A stretch of 64,000 nucleotides of DNA, taken from contig NC_081410.1 in the NCBI RefSeq assembly GCF_030272615.1, positions 257,347,533-257,411,532 of the forward strand. The letters are read 5' to 3'. A program made the position numbers and the translations under genes. The first letter of the stretch is position 1. Each line of letters opens with the position of its first letter. This DNA is from Cryptomeria japonica (lineage: Eukaryota > Streptophyta > Pinopsida > Cupressales > Cupressaceae). The notes under the pieces are model-generated. The model saw nothing but the letters and a program-made list of their open reading frames with translations. It was not told the origin of the DNA and did no database searches. This document shows, piece after piece, positions 25,001 through 36,000 of this stretch.

Positions 25001-25694
25001 TTCCTACAACTCTTTTCTTTGATCCAAATATCTCCAAAGATCAAGAACAAGGAATTAAAACATTTGTATTGAGATTCATGATTTTTTAATTGATTGAAAT
25101 AAATTTTTACGTTTTATCTAATGCTTTTCTTGATTCTGCCTTTAATTATCTTGAAGGTGTGTGCTTCTTGGAGTAAGCAGTGGTGCAAACATTGCTGACT
25201 ATGTAGCTCGAAGAATACTTCAATCTGGCAAGCTTTTGGAACCTGTGAAAGTGGTTGCTCAAGTTCTCTTGTATCCATTTTTCATTGGAAGTACACCTAC
25301 ACACTCAGAGATCAAACTAGCTAATTCATATTTCTATGATAAAGATACATGTATTATGGCATGGAAATTATTTCTACCCGAAGGAGAGTTCAGTTTGGAC
25401 CATGTTGCTGCCAACCCTCTTGTTCCTGGAAGGGAACCACCTTTGAAGCTAATGCCCCCAACATTGACAGTTGTTGCAGAACTTGATTGGATGAGAGATC
25501 GTGCAATTGCCTATTCAGAGGCATTGAGAAAAGTGAAGATTGATGCCCCAGTACTTGAGTACAAGGACGCAGTTCATGAATTTGCAACACTTGATATCCT
25601 ACTAAAATCTCGACAGGCAGAAGCATGTGCTGAAGATATTGCTATTTGGGTGAAGAAGTACATCTCTCTAAAGGGACATGAATTTTCTTACTAA
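16087..25694 (+). CDS. CXE11/16-like: Carboxylesterase, CXE11/CXE16 type (two exons: 16087-16994, 25157-25694)
   Basis: An alpha/beta-hydrolase of the plant CXE (hormone-sensitive-lipase) family, expected to hydrolyse small carboxyl esters; the natural substrate is unknown. Joining exon 1 (908 nt) to exon 2 (538 nt) through a GT-AG intron (CCAG/GTTTGT ... TTGAAG/GTG) gives 481 codons, close to the roughly 450-460 usual for this clade. The oxyanion-hole HGGG is at residues 197-200, the nucleophile elbow GVSSG at 308-312 (Ser310), the likely acid Asp413 in AELDWMRD, and His443 in DAVHEF. The start MPSVGVKLYS and the end KKYISLKGHEFSY agree with my memory of Arabidopsis CXE11 and CXE16. A low-complexity insert at residues 85-165 holds two NRRSSY motifs (116-121, 135-140), possible kinase sites. 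No signal peptide is evident. All catalytic residues are intact and the gene looks functional. Confidence 0.95.
17564..17769. repeat. 103-bp tandem duplication in the intron
   Basis: TTGATTTTAATTTTAGAATT recurs at 17564 and 17667, followed in both copies by GGTTGTGTGGATG / GGCTGTGTGGATG and TCTTGAACAAAA. The second copy has a small deletion. Confidence 0.8.
17760..17864. repeat. Long intronic hairpin, 20-bp perfect outer stem
   Basis: TAGTAGATTTCTGGATTAAA (17760-17779) is the exact reverse complement of 17845-17864. The inner halves (TTTTTTCCTCAATGTTTCAGAT and its partner ending before 17845) also pair with transition-type mismatches, leaving an 11-nt bulge and a short loop. The right arm recurs in single form near 17971. 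It could be a small MITE or a precursor-like RNA hairpin in the gene transcript. Confidence 0.75.
18833..19146. repeat. 218-bp direct duplication in the intron
   Basis: AAGGAAATTAGTGGGAG at 18833 and 19051 starts two related blocks, each with a T/C-rich stretch (CTTTTTTCCCTTGTG / CTTTTCTTCCTTTTG) and GGTAAAATCTGAATATTGGA. A partial third trace (TATTGGAGACTGCTGCAAA) lies near 19003. Confidence 0.8.
21740..23500. repeat. About 735-bp unit in three degenerate tandem copies in the intron
   Basis: The words GGGCAAAGTTTTC / GGGCAAAGTTTCC / GACAAAATTTTCC occur near 21897, 22636 and 23367, about 735 bp apart. Around them the same order recurs: a CTATTGCAAAATTTC-like word, TCATATG/CATCTGAG.TTTT, ..GATCAAAGCTGAAGATT, ..CATCCATAAGGATATAT and TTTCATGTGGA. 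The first two copies also share the following 300 bp (for example GTGACTGTATTTAG / GGACTGTATTTAG). The third copy is shorter. It contains no recognised coding or element ends. Confidence 0.75.
24166..24834. mobile_element. Non-autonomous hAT-like DNA transposon, 8-bp target duplication GTTAATAT
   Basis: A 669-bp segment with inverted ends: left CATAGTTACCAGGAGAC, right (reverse complement) CAAGGTTACCAGGAGAC, 15 of 17 matching, with weaker pairing inward (CCGTACTGGTACC against GGTACCGGTAC). It is flanked by identical GTTAATAT (24158-24165 and 24835-24842). Eight-base duplications and CA...TG termini are typical of the hAT superfamily. It encodes no transposase. A short minus-strand frame crossing the left end is accidental. 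Confidence 0.87.
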
Positions 25695-26043
25695 TGTGGA
25701 TGCCATTTTGAAGAAAATATGTCAATGTCATGTTCTATAATTCTTTTTTATGTACTCTGTAATTATATCTTGAGTTTTTCATGAATCATGAGATTTGGAC
25801 TTTTTCTGTCGGCTAAGAAGGAAAGATGAGTGGTATCAAGATGTTTTCTGAGTTATGTATATATTTATGTGCCAAATTTAAGAGGGCGATTCATTATTAT
25901 TTGATGATATTTCATATTTTTCACATGTAAACTTTGTAAAGATGTCGCATGACAGCTGCTATTGTTTGTCCTGGGTATCATTAATCTTGATGTGGATTTT
26001 AAATAATTAGATCAGATTTGAAGATTCCTCACCTGAAAATAAA
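25695..26043 (+). other. 3' region of the carboxylesterase gene with candidate poly(A) signal
   Basis: AT-rich sequence after the stop codon. The clearest plant-type polyadenylation signal is AATAAA at 26038-26043, which would give a 3' UTR of about 365 nt. Weaker T-rich elements at 25740-25860 could direct earlier cleavage. Confidence 0.4.
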
Positions 26044-27018
26044 GGTCATCACCTCGACAACTTATAATATTAAATATTTCTATCATTTTCTTTGCTTTCT
26101 TCAAAGGAGAGGAGATTCCAAGTTTGTACTCAGTGCTTTCTTATCATCGAGATCCTAGGTGTCCCTTTTCTATGATTTTCAAGTTCATTCTGTCTTCAAT
26201 TTTATATGGTATGTTTACTTGATTATACTGTTGCAGACCTACAGTTGTGTGCCAAAAATTTAGTAAAATGATGAAGACACTTTCATCTAGAAAGCTTGAT
26301 TTGCATGTGGACTCATCAGAACACATAATTGAAGCAACTGCTAAAATTCTTGTGGTCTAAGTTTTTTTGGCACAATTATATGTGCCAAACTGGTAGTTAG
26401 CTTCTTTAGTCTAGGGTTGATGTCGATTATGTTTGGATGAAGCAGTCATTATATGTTAAATAAGGCAAATGAAGAGTACATCTGAACATAGTAATGTAAG
26501 TGAGAAAAATTCCAATAGCAATTTATATATCAATATCTTACATCAATGCAGAGCATCTTGTTTCCAAACATTTTGTGTGGTCACTTGGAGAATATGTACA
26601 GAATTGCCGAACATCAAAGAGGTTGCATATTACATACTTTTGCAATCAAACAAGGATACCAGATCATGAGAAAATGAAGTCCACAATTATGCATTCTTGG
26701 AAATTTATTTCAAAGAGAATAATAGTACTGAAGTTAGTTAGGCACAAATTGTTTATTTCCAACAAATTAGATGACTGAAGTGTGCAAGGTAGTCTGATGA
26801 GCCTTTTGTAATCTGTTCCCAGTCCAAATTAAAAAGAAAACTAAATTGTTTACTTATGTCGCAAAAGCTGAAATGGAATGTGTGCTTGATTGAGCATACC
26901 TAAAACTGATAAAGAGACACCTTTCTAGTCATCAACTCCATCACCCACTGCTAAAAGACTGCCACCACTGCTCATTTCCAGGTCAAAACAGCCTGTTCAA
27001 AATTATTTAGTCCATGTT

Positions 27019-27092
27019 AATGGCTGCGAGCTTTGGTTCTTTTGTCTATTTTAGGAATGGCTACAAGCTTTGGTTCTCTTGTCTATATTAGG
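27019..27092. repeat. 37-bp tandem duplication
   Basis: Units start AATGGCTGCGAGCTTTGG at 27019 and AATGGCTACAAGCTTTGG at 27056 and end TATTTTAGG / TATATTAGG, with few differences. AATGG of a third unit follows. Confidence 0.9.
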
Positions 27093-28978
27093 AATGGTTT
27101 GGCTTTATAAAGGTCCTCAACCTATATGTTTGATCAAGCAATTTATGTCTAAAAGAGTCAACTATGACGTGTTAATAAATATTAATGACAGCAAAGTCCT
27201 TATGATACTTCTTACAAACTTCTTTTCTCGAAGTTTTGTAGCGTTGCACATCCTATCCATATGAGAGGCTTTAGAGATGTCGAGGAACTTGTGGACTGAA
27301 CTGTCTTGCCAAAATTTTCAATTGTTGTGAGCAAATCATTTAAAGTGCACCAGTATTCGAGAACAGATAACAGAGCTTTGTGACAAGAATGCCAGAATGT
27401 ATTAAGGACATAATCTGAATTCAATTCATTTTTTCGATAGTTGCTTGGAGATTTTGGTTGGTGTCCTTAATAATTTGGCAACAAGTGTGACAAATCTCTA
27501 GAAGAAGAATACATGACAGGGTCATTATTAAATTCTAAGAGGTCAGGGTTGTCGACAGCAAAATAGCATAAAACAATCAGCTGATAGTTATATGTTTCCT
27601 ATAATTTAAAAAATAACCTGAGTAAGCTCACAGATAATTGGCAGCTTACCAGAGGGAACCTTGGAGTGTATTGGACATGCATAACTAACTACACCAGTAA
27701 AGAGGAATTACAAATTAAGATAACACAGTGGGCCCAAATGTCAGGGCAACAAATATCTTTGCCAATCATCTTCTAAAATGAAAACCTGAAGTACAATAAA
27801 AAAGACATGCTTCATCGATTCAGTTGATCACAATTAGTAAGCAAAAGTAGGCCTGAAGAAAAATCTTCTACACAAAAAAGGCCACTTGAAATATGTATTA
27901 TGTGGCCCAGAAAAGACATATGTCCACCTTTATTTCAACTTCCATCAAAAGAAAAATAGAACACTGATATGGGGGTCAGGAGTGGGTCAGTAGTCTATTC
28001 AACTTTATATAGTTCTTTTGAGACATCAGACGTGTCTATTTCAATTAGACCATGAAGCAAATGCCCTAGCAATGAGCATCACAGGAAGAGCAGGAAACTC
28101 AATCTTGGTAATTATCTGAATTCCTATGAAAGATTATACCTTAGCTTTCTGAACTCCATAACGGTTCTTCATTTTCTTGCTATGAATTCAAATACTATCA
28201 TTTTCTTTCCTATGAAAGGTCATACCTTGCGCTTTTGTAACTCCAAATTGCCTCTTTGTTCCCTTGCTATGAATTCACATGCTAAAGGTTCTCAAATCCC
28301 AGAATACAGAAATAAAGTATAACCCGGATTTTGCCCAGCCAATCTGAGCTCATGGATAAAGCTTAAACAATCCTGTCTGTGCAGAACATGTTATTGGTGG
28401 GTTGAAATGTGCTATCTCCTAATGTTTTCTATTAACCTTTAAAACAATAAAACCATTTACAATAGCATAGAACTGTTTGCTTGTTACAAGTTTTTGATGA
28501 AGCCAAAACTTGCAAAAGACCAAATATAAGATTATGAAAATATCACTGCTATCATTACGGAGGAAATTCAGTGCTAATTTTTTTTTTTTGAAAAGATAGT
28601 TCTCGTATGTCATTAAAGCTATTTTCTCACTTCAAAAAATAGATATTTTAGATCATATTCGAGCATTTCTAGAAGCTCTATCTCCTCTGGCATGTTCCAT
28701 GTTTGAAGTAATCTTAATGAAGTCTTTACTGGTTGTGCAAATAGTGAAAGACTTTGTAGATTCCCATTAAAATGTCTGGAAGTGATCATTTTCTTATGCG
28801 TTGCCCTTGTCCAAGTCTGGATCATAGAAATCTGGAAATATAGCTTCTTGTGCACATCTGCAGGTTTTAGTTTCAGATTATATGGCGCTGCAGAAGGAAG
28901 TTTCTATCCAAATTTGAGCCTGTAGTTTTGAATAGGGTAATCTATGAAAGAGGTGATACTTGGTTCTAGGCGTAACAT

Positions 28979-29062
28979 CAGTTCCTCCTTGCAACTGGGC
29001 TTTTTGTAAGCTCTGTATTACAGTTCCTTTTTGTGACTGGGCTTTTTGTAAGCTCTGTATTT
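28979..29062. repeat. 42-bp tandem duplication
   Basis: CAGTTCCTCCTTGCAACTGG (28979) and CAGTTCCTTTTTGTGACTGG (29021) are both followed by GCTTTTTGTAAGCTCTGTAT. Confidence 0.9.
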
Positions 29063-29585
29063 AAAATATTAGATCTCATATTTAGAATAATCTTTAAATA
29101 TATTTTAGAGATTTTTTTATAAGAGAAATGACAAGTCTTCTTTTTAAATCTTTGAGTATATGCAAACAAACTTTTAGTTTTAAAATAAATACTTCAATAA
29201 ATCTTAAAAGTAGATATTTTAAATTTATTATCAATAATAAATTAAAAAATCTTTATATAAACTTTCAATAATTAGCATCATATAAATTTAAATTTTCCAA
29301 TTTTTTTACAATATCTTATTAAAATATTTAAATTTATTAAAAATAAAATATCAAAGATCATATCTTATTTTAATATATATTATTGCAACTTACACTAACA
29401 TCTTTCCAAGAAAAAATTGGACTCATTTTGAACAAATATCTTGCTTTTTCAATCCATTTATAGCAATCAATTAGAATATATACTTTTCAGTTTTCCATTA
29501 CACCCCATCATTCTGCTATAACCAAAACAGATAATTTGGTAGAACTGCCATAAACGTGTTGGAGGTATCGCCTTAGATTTTAAGT

Positions 29586-30168
29586 AGTGACCCCACTTGT
29601 GTATTGATTTCTCAGCATCCCATGATTATAATCAATACCCATGCCTCCTATATACTCTTGTTGAAGGAGATTGCTAGGAGGTGAATGATGTATTAAGATA
29701 AAACAATATCTCATATAAGACAACATATATATCAACATGAATAGCATAAAAAAAAGAAAACATTTGTAATTTTATTATTTAATTACGCTGACATTATTCT
29801 TCTAATTCAAATTTTAAATTTCTCTCCATTATTATTAAATATTTTTAATTAATTATATTAATTGCTTCCAACATTAATTAAGTGACCCCACTTGTGTATT
29901 GATTTCTCAGCATAGAATGATTATAATCAATACCCACGCCTCTTATATACTCTCGTTGAAGGAGATTACTAGGAGGTGAATGATGTACTAAGATAAAACA
30001 ATATCTCATATAAGATATATCAACATGAATAGCATCAAAAAAGACAACATTTGTAATTTTATTATTTAATTAAGCTGGCATTATTCTTCTAATTCAAATT
30101 TTAAATTTCTCTCCATTATTATTAAATATTTTTAATTAATTATATTAATTGCTTCCAACATTAATTAA
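29586..30168. repeat. Tandem duplication of a ~295-bp unit
   Basis: AGTGACCCCACTTGTGTATT starts at 29586 and again at 29881. The two copies (295 and about 288 bp) are nearly identical, with small deletions in the second near 30010-30045. Each ends in GCTTCCAACATTAATTAAGT. The high similarity points to a recent event. No ends of a mobile element are visible. Confidence 0.92.
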
Positions 30169-30739
30169 GTAATTTTTATTATTTAATTAATTATTTTTTG
30201 CTCAATAACTAAATAATCTTTATTATTTTATTATTTTCCTCTTTTCTCATAATTAAATAATTTTTAATAATTTAATTTTCTAATTTTCTTTCAATATTTT
30301 TAAAATAAATATAATTTAAATATTCTAATTTTTTTCACCATGCACATTAATTAAATAATTTTAGTTGTTTAATTTAATCTTTTTCTTGCACTTTTCCTAT
30401 AATATATTTAATTATCCATTTCTTAAATATATTTCTTCTAGTAATAAATAAGATTCTTATTTTATTTATTTCCCACTTACATATGAATTAAATAATTTAT
30501 ATATTTATTTTTTTCTAATTCTTTTCTCATGCACATTAATTAAATATATATATTTTTTAATTAATTTTTTTTTCTAGTCTTCTTTAATTCTTTAATCTAT
30601 TTAATTATTCACTTTTTAAAATATATCTCTTCTAAAAATAAATAATTTTCTTTATTTTATTCTTTTATGTACTCAATTAAATAATTTTTAATTATTTAAG
30701 GCTAATTAAGTCTTCACTTCTACCTTTCCAACTCACACT
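30169..30739. other. Extremely AT-rich sequence, no gene
   Basis: Long runs of TTTAATTAA-like words with almost no G. It lies between the tandem duplication and the end of the C element LTR. Nothing coding is seen. Confidence 0.6.
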
Positions 30740-31341
30740 TGTTAAGCACATATATTGAGCGGAGGGAGGGGGGATGAATTAGTATTCCTTAAAAATTAAA
30801 ATTTTATGCTCCAACTATCATTTAAATCTTTAAACTAGTCAACACCAAAGAAAGATAAAGTATCGAACACTAGTGCACAAGAGAACACCAAATATATGTG
30901 GAAAAACCCACAGGGGAAAAACCATGATGTGAAAAACTTCATGGAGCAACTATCCAAATCTAGCCTCACAAAATAAAACAGATTTACAACTTGGCTTGAA
31001 GGATACAACCCAAGGAAGCTACAACTCCCTAAAAATATAGTTTTATGATTACAACCAAAGGAAGTTCACTACTCCATGAATATCACACACTTATAGAGGA
31101 GGCAACAACCTCATAATATCATGAATAATAGATGAGTTTCCATTGCAACACTTGTGCACTATTAGTTGCCTTCATCTCACTGCCTCTAGCATTTTTGGAC
31201 TCATCTGAATGTAGATACCTTCAACTCACTTCTGGTATGCTTAAAGAATTTCTGCACACACTTGACAGCTGCCACAAAAGCCACACTTTACAACTAACTT
31301 GATCTTTCATTTATATCCTCCACAAGCATCAATAACCTTCT
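30740..31341 (-). repeat. C 3' LTR, distal part
   Basis: On the plus strand it starts TGTTAAGCAC, followed by GCGGAGGGAGGGGGG and GTGGAAAAACCCACAGGGG. This is the same layout as the left end of the E LTR (GCACTGAGAGGGGG and GTGGAAAACCCAACTAGG), which supports a common lineage. It is interrupted by D directly after CTTCT. Confidence 0.7.
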
Positions 31342-32118
31342 CAGGAGCATCCCTGGTTCATAGCAATCTTGCATCAACCAAAAATATTTCCTTTTTGTTT
31401 TGCTTTTTGTCTGCAGTTTCAACATTTCTTTCTATGTGTCCCGGATTTGTCTCATCAGAACACGTGGAGTTGGATTTTGCTTGAAAACCTGATCATCTTC
31501 CTTATTCCCAAAACGTGGAGCATTTGGATAATTTCCCAACAAGTTATCGCTACTGGTTTCCGAGACAATTTTCTGTTATCGGTTGCCTAGACCTATTTGC
31601 ATTGGTGATCTACCAGATCCCTTCTGTAGCTTGCGGAGCCCTGAGCGTTGATTTTGATGTTCCTTAGCATGTGGCCGACCTTTTCCCATGATCTACACTT
31701 CATCCTTTGGATTTTTCGGAGGAATTTCTTTGGCGGAGGCTGACCTTGTTGGTTTTGCACGTTAGGTCTTGTTCTTCAGTTTTGATCCTTTTTGGGCCGA
31801 CCGGATCCCCTTGGATCGTATAAATCATTATAATAGAGCATTAGAATGTAACCAAGAAGTGAGATTGAGCATAGAAGACCGATCTTAAGATTTGAGGTCC
31901 CGGTTGTGACCTGTTCTATATTTTGAGCATGTTTTAATAGGCCTGTGAGTCGGTTTCTGTAACCTAGTTGTTATCCGTTGGTTGTAATCAGTTTTCATGA
32001 TATAACTCAATCTGTTCTGCATTGCCTCCATCATGTCCATGTGTTTTCGTTGTGTTTAATCTTGCTGATCAGTCTGGACTGATCTCTTTGAGGTCCCTCC
32101 TAGCTAGTGACTGCTTCA
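31342..32118 (+). repeat. 5' LTR of D
   Basis: Aligns with 36798-37568 from CAGGAGCATCC to the end ...CTTCA. It has one 20-bp region (TTTTGCTTTTTGTCTG, near 31396) that is absent from the right copy. Numerous substitutions show age. Confidence 0.9.
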
Positions 32119-32120
32119 AG

Positions 32121-32132
32121 TGGTATCAGAGC
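32121..32132 (+). other. Primer-binding site of D
   Basis: TGGTATCAGAGC, two bases after the LTR. It matches the initiator-Met tRNA. Confidence 0.9.
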
Positions 32133-32314
32133 GAGCTTTCATTTCAAAGATTGCGTTGTCTTGAGAATTTTGTTGCAGGGTGGCAGACTGTGGATCCGAC
32201 CTGCAGCTACAGAGGACTATCGTAAAGATGGTGCGAAGAGGAACTAGGAATGGTGGAGCGTGTGGGAATGCAGACCCTACTGTGATGGAAATGTTGTGAG
32301 GAATAGCAGCCTGG

Positions 32315-33330
32315 TTGGAAGTCGTGGAGACAACCCAGAGAAGAGGCCGACACATTGAAGATGTAAGTGAAGATGAAGGAGAAGAAGCCCCGACAGAAAA
32401 AGTAAACCCATCGGCGGTTGATCCAGATGAGGAAAGGTTTTTGAGGGTTTTGAGTAGGGCGAATACTAAACTTCATTTTACCCCATCGAAATATGATGGA
32501 AAGTTGGATTCAGATGAATTGATGGATTGGATCTCGGAGATGGAGAAATATTTTGATTTTGAAAACACTGCAGAAGAAAGGAAGGTGAAATATGCCTGTA
32601 CCCGGTTGAAAGGTCATGCATCTCTTTGGTTGGAGCATTTGCAGGTTGATAGACAAAGAAGAGGTAAAGAGAAGATCAAGACATGGGATCATATGGTTGC
32701 TAAGTTGAAATCAAAATTTATGCCAACTGATTATCAAGTGAATTTGTTCCGGAAGTTGTAGAATTTGAGATAGAAGGAATCTAGTGTGGAGGAATACACC
32801 GAAGCATTTCATAAGTTGAATATCAGATCCAGACATGTTGATGATGAATTTGAACAAGTTGCAAGATATTTGAATGGATTGCGGGTGTCTATACAAGATG
32901 ATCTCAGTTTGACCAAATTACAAAGTGTTGAAGAGGCTTACTAGTATGCCCTGAAGGTAGAAGAGAAGCTAAAGAAAAGACATGAGCAGAGGCAGAGAGG
33001 CAGAGGTGGAAGGTTTTCCAGAGGAAGATTTCAAGGAGGAAGAGGATATATCGGAGGTAGAGGATTAACCTATGCAGATAAAAAAAAGGACAAAGAAGTG
33101 AGCAAAGAAGACAATTCATATCGGAAAGAAGATAGAAATTTCTACCAGAGGAGAGAACCGGATGGCTACCAGAATGATAATTTTGGAAGAGATGACAAAA
33201 GACAAGACAAGAGGGTATTTAGATGAACTTGCTATAAGTGTGGAGGAGAAGAACATCGTTCTTTCGAGTGTAAGAAGACAGAATACCGAAAGAGAAATAG
33301 TGGTGGAAGAAAACCCCAACGGATCAGATA
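32315..33330 (+). pseudogene. D gag (Ty3 type) with CCHC zinc knuckle
   Basis: The frame starts near 32315 and runs to about 33330 with stops TAG at 32759, 32771 and 32942 and TGA at 33224. A central segment (YDGKLDSDELMDWISEMEKY, then LKGHASLWLEHL) is typical of the retrotransposon gag core. A Gly/Arg-rich stretch (RGGRFSRGRFQGG) follows, then the knuckle CYKCGGEEHRSFEC at 33230-33271. This was the capsid/nucleocapsid protein of a virus-like particle. The start may lie upstream of the Met at 32315. A frameshift near 33330 joins it to pol. Confidence 0.88.
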
Positions 33331-33344
33331 ACAAACCAGAAGAT

Positions 33345-36000
33345 GGAGAACTGTTGATGATGAGGAGAGCTTTGTGTCATACTAGGAGAGATGAAGAGCC
33401 CTTGTAGAGAAAGAATTTGTTCAAGACCAGACGTAAGGTATCCGATAAGTGCTGTAAAGTTGTTATTGATAGTGGTAGTTCATATAATCTTGTTTCATAA
33501 GAGATGGTGAATACGTTGAATTTGGAAAGATTGAAGCACCCTAAGCCTTATCAGATAGCATGGATTCATGATGAACATAAGTTGTTAGTAAGTGAGCAAT
33601 GTTTGGTGAAATTAAAAATTGGGAATTATCATGATGAAGTCTTGTGTGATATTATGCCTATGGATATTTGTCATCTTTTGTTGGGTAAACCTTGGCAGTT
33701 TGACAGTCAGGAAATACATGATGGGAGGAAGAATACATACACTATTGTGGCCAATGGGATGAAGCAAACCTTGTTTCTCTTGGAGGAACCTTTGAAGAAT
33801 GAAGTCTATACGAATGCTAGAATCTGTTTGGTGGATGGAAGGAAATTCTTGGATGGATTGAGACATGAGAATGTGTGTTTTGCCTTAGTTCCTAAGAAGA
33901 CTGAGAATTCGAAGCATGAAGAAGAACAACCAGAAGAGATAAAATATTTGTTGATAGAATATGAAGACATCATTTCTAATAATGTACCTGATGGATTGCC
34001 ACCTGTGAGAAGTATTAGTCATTGAATGGATCTGGTTCCCAGAGCTAGTTTGCCTAACAAAACTACACATCGGATGACACCGATAGAGAATGAAGATCTC
34101 AATAGACAAGTGTAGGAGCTGTTGAAGAAATGTTTGATTAGAGAAAGTCTGAGCCCTTGTGCACTACCAACAATATTAGCACCTAAGAATAATGGAGAAT
34201 GGAGAACGTGTACCGATTCCAGAGGAATAAACAAGATTACAGTGAAATACCTATTTCCTTTGCCTAGGATGGATATCATAATGGACTGTTTGAGTGGAGC
34301 CAAATACTTTACAAAGATAGACTTGAAGAGTGGATATCATTAGATCAGGATCATAGAAGGAGATGAGTGGAAGACAACATTCAAGACAAATGAAGGACTG
34401 CATGAATGGTTGGTGATGCCTTTTGAGTTAACTAATGCACCGAGTACTTTCATGAGGCTGATGAATGAGGTACTGAAGAGATTCTTGGGTAAGTTTGTTA
34501 TTGTATATTTGGATGACATTCTCATTTTCAGTAAGACAAAAGAGGAGCATTTGTTGCATTTGAGACAAGTTTTGTAGAGGTTGAGGGAAGAAAAGTTGCT
34601 GATAAATCTTAAGAAGTGTACTTTCATGAAAGATGAATTAGTCTATTTGGGATTTGTGATATCTGAGGATGGTTTGAAGATGAACCCTGAGAAAGTAAAA
34701 ACAATTATTGAGTGGCCTACACTAGAAAGCATTGGAGAGGCTAGATCATTTCATGGATTGGCTAGTTTCTACCAGAAGTTCATCAGAAATTTTAGTTCAG
34801 TTTGTGACCCTATGACTAAGACCAGGAGGGGAGATCGGAAGGAATTCAAGTGGACCACCAGAGAAAACAAAAGTTTTGAATTGTTGAAACAGAAAGTGAC
34901 TGAGTAGCATGTGTTAGCTTTACCGAATTTCAATAAAGTATTTCAAGTGGATTGTGCTGCAAGTGGAACAACAATAGGAGCAGTCTTGAGTTAGGAGGGG
35001 AGAGTAGTAGCTTATTTCATTAAGAAATTGAATAATGCCCAGAGGAGATATTCAGTGTATGATCAAGAGTTTTATGCCATAGTTCAAGCCTTGAAGAAGT
35101 GGAGACATTACCTGTTGCCTAAGGTGTTTGTGTTGTATACAGACCATCAAGCCTTGCAGTATTTGAATAGTTAGAGTAAGTTGAATCAGAGACATATGAG
35201 ATGGGTAGAATTTTTGCAGAGTTACACCTTTGTGTTGAAGCATAAAAGTGGGAAATATAACAAAGTTGCTGATGCATTGAGTAGGAGAAGGAATTTGCTG
35301 ACAAAGATGAGAGCGACAGTATTAGGATTTGAGGAATCAAAGACCTTGTATGATGATGACCCGGATTTTGCAGAACCTTGGAGAGCATGTAGAGAACTGG
35401 TTATGGTAGATAGAAGCAAGTGGTTGGATTACTTCATTCAGGATGGGATGTTATTCAAAGGAGTTCAGTTGTGCATACCTAAGAGTTCTATGAGGGAGAA
35501 TCTGATAAAGGAGAAACACAGTGGAGGATTAGCCAAACATTTTGGTATTGACAAAATAGTAACATTGGTGAGTGAGCACTACTTTTGGCCCCAGATACAT
35601 AAGGATTTTAGGAAATATGTGCAAAGTTATGGAGTTTGTCAAGTTGCAAAGGGTAGTAGTCAGGATTTGGGATTGTATAAACCTTTGACAGTACTGGTAA
35701 GACCTTGGGAGGATATAAGAATGGATTTCATACTTGGATTGCCTAAAACACTGAGAGGGAATGATTCTATATTTGTGGTAGTGGATATATTCTCGAAGAT
35801 TGCTTATTTCATACCTTGCAAGAAGACATCAGATGCATTACATATAGTAGACCTATTTTTCAAGGAAGTAGTGAGATTGCATGGATTACCTAAGATCATA
35901 GTTTCAGACGGAGACACTAAGTTTGTTGGCTATTTTTGGAGAACACTATGGAAGAAGATGAAGACAAATTTGAAGTTCAGTTCTACTTTTCATCCATAGA
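33345..36000 (+). pseudogene. D pol: protease, reverse transcriptase, RNase H, integrase
   Basis: One frame with many stops: TAA 33498, TGA 34023, and TAG at 33405, 34113, 34341, 34575, 34905, 34992, 35172 and 35997. Protease active site DSG is at 33468-33476. Reverse transcriptase runs from about 34170 (CTDSRGINK) to the YLDD box at 34506-34517 and LGFVIS near 34650. RNase H follows (YTDHQALQYL near 35140, ADALSRR near 35270). In integrase the zinc-binding part shows H (KEKHSGGLAKHFG) but SYGVCQ in place of the usual CxxCQ, so one cysteine is lost. The catalytic core has DFILGLPKT and VSDGDTKF. The gene is non-functional. Confidence 0.92.

Larger units (their letters stand above)
16995..25156 (+). 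other. 8.2-kb intron of the carboxylesterase gene
   Basis: Bounded by GT (16995-16996) and AG (25155-25156). It splits the Arg303 codon after its second base, just before the nucleophile elbow. The intron holds several local duplications, a long hairpin, a degenerate triplication and a hAT-like element, annotated separately. The remaining stretches (for example 19.2-21.7 kb) show no gene. Frames up to 131 codons (21159-20764, minus) are not recognised and look accidental. Introns of this size are common in gymnosperms. Confidence 0.9.
26044..29585. other. Unassigned intergenic DNA
   Basis: No recognised gene, element end or RNA gene. A minus-strand frame at 28855-28619 (78 codons, containing TWNMPEEIELLEML) is mildly protein-like but matches nothing I know. 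Two short tandem duplications are listed separately. Confidence 0.5.

Noticed and set aside
28619-28855. 78-codon minus-strand frame with a helix-like TWNMPEEIELLEML
   Set aside because: No relatives recognised, no context of a gene, and length within what AT-rich DNA gives by chance.
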